Positions 44,376 to 48,802 of a stretch of DNA of 48,802 bases are shown in pieces. The translations under genes and the position numbers were made by a program. This DNA is from a virus, in the IMG/VR virus record IMGVR_UViG_3300007542_000035, positions 1 to 48,802 of that record; one strand, 5' to 3'. Position 1 is the first letter of the stretch; each line of letters starts with the position of its first letter. The notes beneath the pieces are model-generated. The model ran no database searches. It was not told where the DNA came from and worked only from the letters and a program-made list of their open reading frames with translations.

Positions 44376-46583
44376 ATGGCTATTAATAATGATGATTTTG
44401 CACAAGAAGTAGAAGATGCTGTTAAAGACAGTTTATCTGGTATTAAATTTGTAATTGAGCAGCATAGACAAGGCGCAGCGTTAACTAAACAACAATTTGA
44501 ACAAGTTGCAAAAGCTGCTGGGTTTGCAACCGAAAAATTAAAAGCTGCTGCTTCTGCTGCTGAAGATATTGCTAATTTAAAAGATGAGTTAGGCTCGTTT
44601 GTGTTACAAATGGGCCAAGGAACAACTAAATTTTCGGTTCTTAACGGACTATTAAAAACTTCCGCAGAATTATTTGGTAGTTTAGTAAGCTGGATTCCGC
44701 TAATTGGTGGTGCACTAAAAGGTGTGTCAGACGCATCTGCTAAAGCATTAACATTTATGACAGATCAGTTTACAAGTGCTTACGGTGCATTTGAAACGTT
44801 GTCGTCACAAGGTGCAGCAGCCGGTGACGGAATTGAAACTGTAAGAAGACAATTTACGCAGCTTGGTGTTCCAATTGAAACCATGGCGTCGATGGTAAAA
44901 GCTAACTCGCAGAGGTTAGCTGGCTTGAGTTCGACTACATATGATGCGGTAAATCAATTTACAATGTTAGCAGGATCTCTTAAAGGCATTCAAGTACAAG
45001 CTGACGGTACAATTAAAGCAGTTAAAGGTATGGACATGGAACTGCGTAAATTGGGGTATTCTTCGGAAGAAATTGCAGATGTAATGCTACAATATGCAGA
45101 TATTCAACGCTTGTCGGGTAATCTTGGCATGCTAGAGATATCAAATCAGGAAAAGTTAAAACAAAGTACTATTGCTTATGGAAAAGAGCTTGATGCTATT
45201 GCAAAGTTAACCGGGCAAAGCAGAAAAGAACAACAAAAAGCATTAGATGATGCAATGCGAAATGCAAGATTCCAAGCTAAAATAAGACAGCTCGAAGCCG
45301 CAGACAAAGGTAAAGAAGCTGAAGCAATGAAATCTATGTATCTAGCATTAGAAAAGTATCCGCAAATACAGAAAGGTTATGCAGACATGGCGTCGGGTTT
45401 TATTACTACTCAAGAAGCGCAACGCCTATTTCTAAGTTCTGGCGGTCAAATGGCAGGTATTGTACAAGGTCTTGAAAGAGGAACTCTTGGATATGCCGAT
45501 GCACTAGGCCAAACGCAGACTGCTCTTAAAGGAAATATCGGCACAGTTGAAAGTTTATCTGGTGCAATTGGCGATGCTCATCCGTTTGTATCTTTATACG
45601 AAACTACTGATTTTACATCTGCGGCTCTTGGCGACCTAACAACGGCTGCTAACAAAGCTCGGTTAGAAACAGAAAAACAAGCTGCAATGCAAGAAACTAA
45701 CACAGAAACGTTAAGTAAAGCTAAAGCAGATCTGGAAATTACCAGTAGTAACATCTCAAATATGGCAACGTCTGCTGACCTAGCAGCAACAGCAATTGGC
45801 ACTTTTGCATCAACTCTGAGAACAGTCACAGATAAGATGCGAGAACTTATTAACGATTTTGAAAGATCAGATCAACCTGATCCAATGGTACTTAGTGGTC
45901 AAAGACGTGCGCACCAGCGTCAAGCAGCGGAGCGTGCTGCTACACAAGTTAGAAATGAAAAAATTGCAGAACTAGAAGCACAACTAGCAAATGCTACTAA
46001 ACTAGGATTAACTCCAACACAAATACAATCATTACAGCAAGAAATTAAAGATTTACGAGAAGGAGTAGATACACTTGGTGCTAAGTTTGATCGAGCAATT
46101 AAACAAGCACTACCGACAGTTGAAGGCCCACTTAGTGGTCAAGTTCCATCGCGTATCGAGCAAAGAAACTCAGCTCGCGAGCAAGTTGAAGAAAGAAATA
46201 AAGACATTGCCCCAACTACCCCAAGAGGACGTGGTGCAGCTAAACAAAAAAGTATTAAAGAAGCAACTGACGCAGTTAAACGTTCGTTGCAGTCAGGAAT
46301 AAGTCCAGACACTACGTTAGGAAATCAAGTTAATAGCACACCGCTAACTACTGATCTTTCTGTAGTTGGACCAAATTCAGGATACAAATCTAGTGTAACC
46401 GCTGATGTTAGCGGATTAACTCCAACTGAGACACCTAGTAATGCACAACAAACTGCTTCTAATTCAAACACAGAACTTAAAGGTATTTTAGAAAGACAAC
46501 TTGCTGCACTTGGCGATATTTCGAGAAATACTGAAAAAACCGTATCAACACAGGAAAAAATACTAAGACATTCGTCTGCGTAA
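44376..46583 (+). CDS. Tape-measure-like tail protein (gp29-like)
   Basis: Starting at 44376 (MAINNDDFAQEVEDAV) the product has 735 aa; a GTG 27 bases upstream is less likely. The content fits a tape measure: long helices rich in Ala, Lys and Glu (FEQVAKAAGFATEKLKAAAS), a hydrophobic segment near residues 90-110 (ELFGSLVSWIPLIGGALKGV), then alternating helices with GMDMELRKLGYSSEEIADVM and AIAKLTGQSRKEQQKALDDA, and a charged coiled C-terminal third (about 500-735). T4 gp29, the hub protein that sets tail length, is 590 aa. Assignment rests on composition, on the gp26 and chaperone-like genes opposite, and on portal gp20 behind it. Confidence 0.75.
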   Translation: MAINNDDFAQEVEDAVKDSLSGIKFVIEQHRQGAALTKQQFEQVAKAAGFATEKLKAAASAAEDIANLKDELGSFVLQMGQGTTKFSVLNGLLKTSAELFGSLVSWIPLIGGALKGVSDASAKALTFMTDQFTSAYGAFETLSSQGAAAGDGIETVRRQFTQLGVPIETMASMVKANSQRLAGLSSTTYDAVNQFTMLAGSLKGIQVQADGTIKAVKGMDMELRKLGYSSEEIADVMLQYADIQRLSGNLGMLEISNQEKLKQSTIAYGKELDAIAKLTGQSRKEQQKALDDAMRNARFQAKIRQLEAADKGKEAEAMKSMYLALEKYPQIQKGYADMASGFITTQEAQRLFLSSGGQMAGIVQGLERGTLGYADALGQTQTALKGNIGTVESLSGAIGDAHPFVSLYETTDFTSAALGDLTTAANKARLETEKQAAMQETNTETLSKAKADLEITSSNISNMATSADLAATAIGTFASTLRTVTDKMRELINDFERSDQPDPMVLSGQRRAHQRQAAERAATQVRNEKIAELEAQLANATKLGLTPTQIQSLQQEIKDLREGVDTLGAKFDRAIKQALPTVEGPLSGQVPSRIEQRNSAREQVEERNKDIAPTTPRGRGAAKQKSIKEATDAVKRSLQSGISPDTTLGNQVNSTPLTTDLSVVGPNSGYKSSVTADVSGLTPTETPSNAQQTASNSNTELKGILERQLAALGDISRNTEKTVSTQEKILRHSSA

Positions 46584-46591
46584 AATAAATA
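46584..46591 (+). promoter_or_regulatory. Late promoter-like box AATAAATA before gp20
   Basis: AATAAATA begins just after the TAA stop of the tape-measure-like gene and ends 7 bases before the gp20 ATG. A transcript from it would begin almost at the start codon; there is no Shine-Dalgarno sequence between them. Confidence 0.45.
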
Positions 46592-46598
46592 GTACACT

Positions 46599-48323
46599 AT
46601 GTCTTATAAGAAACGATTTCGAGCAGTAGATACTTCGGGCAAGTTTAGCCCGCTTGGCAATGGCGGAGCTACAATAAACGATTCGCCTAATTTTTCATTT
46701 CGTAACTACGAAAGTGTGTTACCAGAAGTTTATACTGGGCATCCAAACCGTGTTGAACGTTACAATCAATACGAAGCAATGGATATGGACTCGGAAATTA
46801 ATGCGTGTTTAGACATTATTGCTGAGTTTTGTACACAGGAAAACGAACAAAATGGTACATCGTTTGAAATTAATTTCAACGAAAAACCAACAGAAAACGA
46901 AGTTAACATTCTAAAGCAACAGCTAAAGCAATGGGCTAAACTAAATCAGTTTGACAAAAGAATTTTTAAATTATTCCGCAATACATTAAAATATGGCGAT
47001 CAAGTATTTGTTAGAGACCCGGAAACATTCGAGTTATTTTGGGTAGAACCTAACAAAGTAGCACGAGTTATTGTAAACGAAAGTGAAGGTAAAAAGCCTG
47101 AACAGTACGTAATTCGTGACATTAACCCTAATTTTGAAAACTTAACTGTAGCACAGAAGTCAACTAACGACTTCCAGACAAACATTCCTACATCAGCAAA
47201 TGGTCAACAGTACAACTATAATGTCCCTAACAGTTCTGGTGCTGGTGTACAAGGACGTTTTGAAACAGCAATGAACGAGTCGGCTGTTGATGCTAAACAC
47301 ATTGTACATTTAAGTTTAACAGAAGGGTTAGATTACTTTTGGCCGTTTGGACAAAGTATTCTAGAAAACATTTTTAAAGTATTCAAGCAAAAAGAGTTAT
47401 TAGAAGACGCAATTCTAATTTACCGTGTACAACGTGCTCCGGAACGCCGTGTTTTTTATATCGACGTCGGTAACATGCCTTCGCACATGGCAATGAGCTT
47501 TGTAGAACGTGTTAAAAACGAGATTCACCAGCGCCGTATTCCTACAAAGAACGGCGGTGCTAGCGCACTAGACGCAACATATAACCCACTAAGCATCAAC
47601 GAAGATTACTTCTTCCCTCAAACAGCAGAAGGACGTGGATCTAAAGTTGAAACATTACCAGGCGGCGAGAACCTAGGTCAAATTGATGACTTAAAATACT
47701 TCAACAACAAAATGGCACGCGGATTACGTGTACCTAGTTCGTATTTGCCAACTGGCCCAGACGATTCAGCAACACCACTAAGTGATGGACGTGTAGGCAC
47801 AGCACTTATTCAAGAATATCGCTTTAATCAATATTGTATGCGTTTACAAAATGCTTTAGTAACTACGCTAGACGATGAGTTTAAGATGTTCTTGCGCTGG
47901 AGAGGATTTAACATTGACTCTGGGTTATTTGATATAAAATTTAATGCACCTCAAAATTTTGCGTCGTATCGTCAATCAGAACTCGATGCAGCACGTGTTA
48001 GTACGTTTGGTGCTCTAGAAGCATTACCGTACATGAGCAAACGATTTATGTTAGAACGTTTCTTAGGGTTAAGCGAAGAAGAAATTGTTAAGAACGAAGA
48101 AATGTGGCACGAAGAACAAGGTACTGCTGAAGACATGAGTCCTGAAGGTAGCGATTTGCGTTCGATTGGCGTTATGCCTGGAGGATTTGAAGCAGACCTA
48201 GGTAACTTAGAAGGTATGGAAGCACCGCCAGAAGGCGAAGAAGGCGCTGAAGTCGGAGCAGGCGAAGTTCCGCCGATGCCTAGCACAGGACCAACAGGTG
48301 GAACACCACCGCCAGGGGTATAA
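46599..48323 (+). CDS. 20: Portal vertex protein gp20
   Basis: A 574-aa portal protein that forms the dodecameric DNA channel at the head vertex. The N-terminal SGKFSPLGNGGATINDSPNF and the stretch RYNQYEAMDMDSEINACLDI, IIAEFCTQENEQ (about residues 52-83) are characteristic of gp20. Further blocks are DQVFVRDPETFELFWVEPNK, DYFWPFGQSILENIFKVFKQ and PERRVFYIDVGNMP, which are portal stem and crown regions conserved in T4-like phages. T4 gp20 is 524 aa. The last 60 residues are Gly/Pro/Glu-rich (EGEEGAEVGAGEVPPMPS) and probably disordered. The stop TAA lies inside the TATAAATA box of the next gene. Confidence 0.97.
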   Translation: MSYKKRFRAVDTSGKFSPLGNGGATINDSPNFSFRNYESVLPEVYTGHPNRVERYNQYEAMDMDSEINACLDIIAEFCTQENEQNGTSFEINFNEKPTENEVNILKQQLKQWAKLNQFDKRIFKLFRNTLKYGDQVFVRDPETFELFWVEPNKVARVIVNESEGKKPEQYVIRDINPNFENLTVAQKSTNDFQTNIPTSANGQQYNYNVPNSSGAGVQGRFETAMNESAVDAKHIVHLSLTEGLDYFWPFGQSILENIFKVFKQKELLEDAILIYRVQRAPERRVFYIDVGNMPSHMAMSFVERVKNEIHQRRIPTKNGGASALDATYNPLSINEDYFFPQTAEGRGSKVETLPGGENLGQIDDLKYFNNKMARGLRVPSSYLPTGPDDSATPLSDGRVGTALIQEYRFNQYCMRLQNALVTTLDDEFKMFLRWRGFNIDSGLFDIKFNAPQNFASYRQSELDAARVSTFGALEALPYMSKRFMLERFLGLSEEEIVKNEEMWHEEQGTAEDMSPEGSDLRSIGVMPGGFEADLGNLEGMEAPPEGEEGAEVGAGEVPPMPSTGPTGGTPPPGV

Positions 48324-48326
48324 ATA
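48319..48326 (+). promoter_or_regulatory. Exact TATAAATA late box overlapping the gp20 stop
   Basis: TATAAATA at 48319-48326 contains the gp20 TAA stop and ends 5 bases before the next ATG. No Shine-Dalgarno sequence is present in the gap. Confidence 0.5.
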
Positions 48327-48331
48327 AAACT

Positions 48332-48562
48332 ATGAACTTAAATGAAATGTTTGATCAAGCAGTACCTGGCTACCAAGATGTACAAGATGACAACACTCAA
48401 ATTGACGATGATGCTACACGTAAAACTCGTTTAACATTAAAGCAGATTAATAAACTGCGCCGTATGCTTGATTTAAGAAATATTGAATACAAAGAAAAAT
48501 TATCAAAAATTCAAAAACAATACGCCGCGCCTGCTGGCGAGGCTATGCCGCCGCCGATGTAA
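48332..48562 (+). CDS. Small conserved protein in the gp67 (prohead core) position
   Basis: A 76-aa protein with an acidic N-terminus (YQDVQDDNTQIDDDATRK), then TLKQINKLRRMLDLRNIEYK and an end rich in Pro and Ala. The same helical block ('L..INKLR.M...R..EY') is familiar from the small gene behind the portal in marine T4-like phages. In T4 this place is taken by gene 67, an 80-aa prohead core protein that is also acidic, so the role is inferred from position and size. It lies 8 bases from gp20. Confidence 0.7.
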   Translation: MNLNEMFDQAVPGYQDVQDDNTQIDDDATRKTRLTLKQINKLRRMLDLRNIEYKEKLSKIQKQYAAPAGEAMPPPM

Positions 48563-48707
48563 AAATTGACTACATCATGTAGTTAAAAATTGTCTTTTTT
48601 AACAAAAATGTCTTTTTTTCGCCTTTTTGGCGGTAATATACGCATATTTTTGTAAGTCATTGTAAATACAACTACACATAAAGCCATACTTTATTGGAGA
48701 ACAAAAC
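48563..48707. other. Short intergenic region between gp67- and gp68-position genes
   Basis: 145 bases with no gene. ACTACA (48569-48574) and TGTAGT (48578-48583) form a six-pair hairpin with a three-base loop soon after the stop, followed by A/T-rich sequence with T runs; it could be a weak terminator or processing site. CGCC/GGCG around TTTTT forms a second small hairpin. I see no convincing promoter. Confidence 0.4.
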
Positions 48708-48802
48708 ATGAACAAATTTGAGAAGCTAATTGAATACGTCATCAATGACGAAGATTCAAAAGCACAAGACCTATTCCACGAAATCGTGGTTGAGAAGTCT
48801 CG
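48708..48802 (+). CDS. Partial gene in the gp68 (prohead core) position
   Basis: ATG at 48708, with GGAGA 7 bases upstream, opens a frame that runs off the right edge: MNKFEKLIEYVINDEDSKAQ then DLFHEIVVEKSR. The block 'ELFHEIVVEKSR' is familiar from small prohead core proteins that follow the portal in marine T4-like phages, and T4 gene 68 occupies this place. Only 31 complete codons are visible. Confidence 0.75.
   Translation, partial: MNKFEKLIEYVINDEDSKAQDLFHEIVVEKS

Noticed and set aside
1-48802. tRNA genes
   Set aside because: I looked around the noncoding gaps for T-arm and cloverleaf patterns and saw none; a tRNA search tool was not available.

Overview
This window is part of the genome of a tailed phage of the T4-like marine myovirus type (the cyanophage/pelagiphage style of T4 relative). 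The basis is a set of recognisable T4 core genes: head completion nuclease gp4, baseplate gp6, gp25, gp5 and gp53, hub gp26, late sigma factor gp55, recombination nuclease gp47/gp46, a tape-measure-like protein and portal gp20. The host cannot be named from the sequence. There are no photosynthesis genes and no tRNA genes in the window. The DNA is AT-rich and host-type promoters match the sigma-70 consensus.

Layout. (1) 1-31859, minus strand: a partial gene, a tiny gene, gp4 and a small conserved gene; then three tail-fibre or virion proteins; then a baseplate block that reads, in transcription order, gp48-like, gp53, a 1208-aa structural protein, gp5 spike, gp25, gp6 and a giant 4984-aa virion protein directly behind gp6. 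(2) 31860-31975: a divergent control region with a T4-type late promoter facing the baseplate block and a perfect sigma-70 promoter facing gp55. (3) 31976-41147, plus strand: gp55, gp47, four accessory genes (a glycosyltransferase-like protein, a minimal DegT-type aminotransferase, two SGNH-hydrolase-like proteins), gp46, two tandem radical SAM/SPASM proteins and a PD-(D/E)xK nuclease, almost all overlapping end to start. (4) 41148-41985: about 840 bases without a gene, full of perfect stems and closed by a strong terminator; I read it as a large structured noncoding RNA. (5) 42016-44327, minus strand: gp26, a small chaperone-like gene and three accessory genes, including one resembling the C-terminal half of arginyl-tRNA-protein transferase. 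(6) 44376-48802, plus strand: tape-measure-like protein, portal gp20, a small gp67-position gene and the start of a gp68-position gene.

How it works together. gp55 is transcribed from a promoter that host RNA polymerase should read. Its product should then direct polymerase to the TATAAATA-type boxes seen before the virion genes on both strands. Two of these late boxes carry an identical 9-base element at identical upstream spacing. The gp47/gp46 replication-recombination operon has been used as a landing place for sugar-modifying and radical SAM genes.

The items most worth a second look are the large structured RNA, the cassette that splits gp47 from gp46 together with the radical SAM pair behind gp46, the giant protein with an integrin-like seven-blade propeller and 16 GxGY-type repeats, and the extended late-promoter element.
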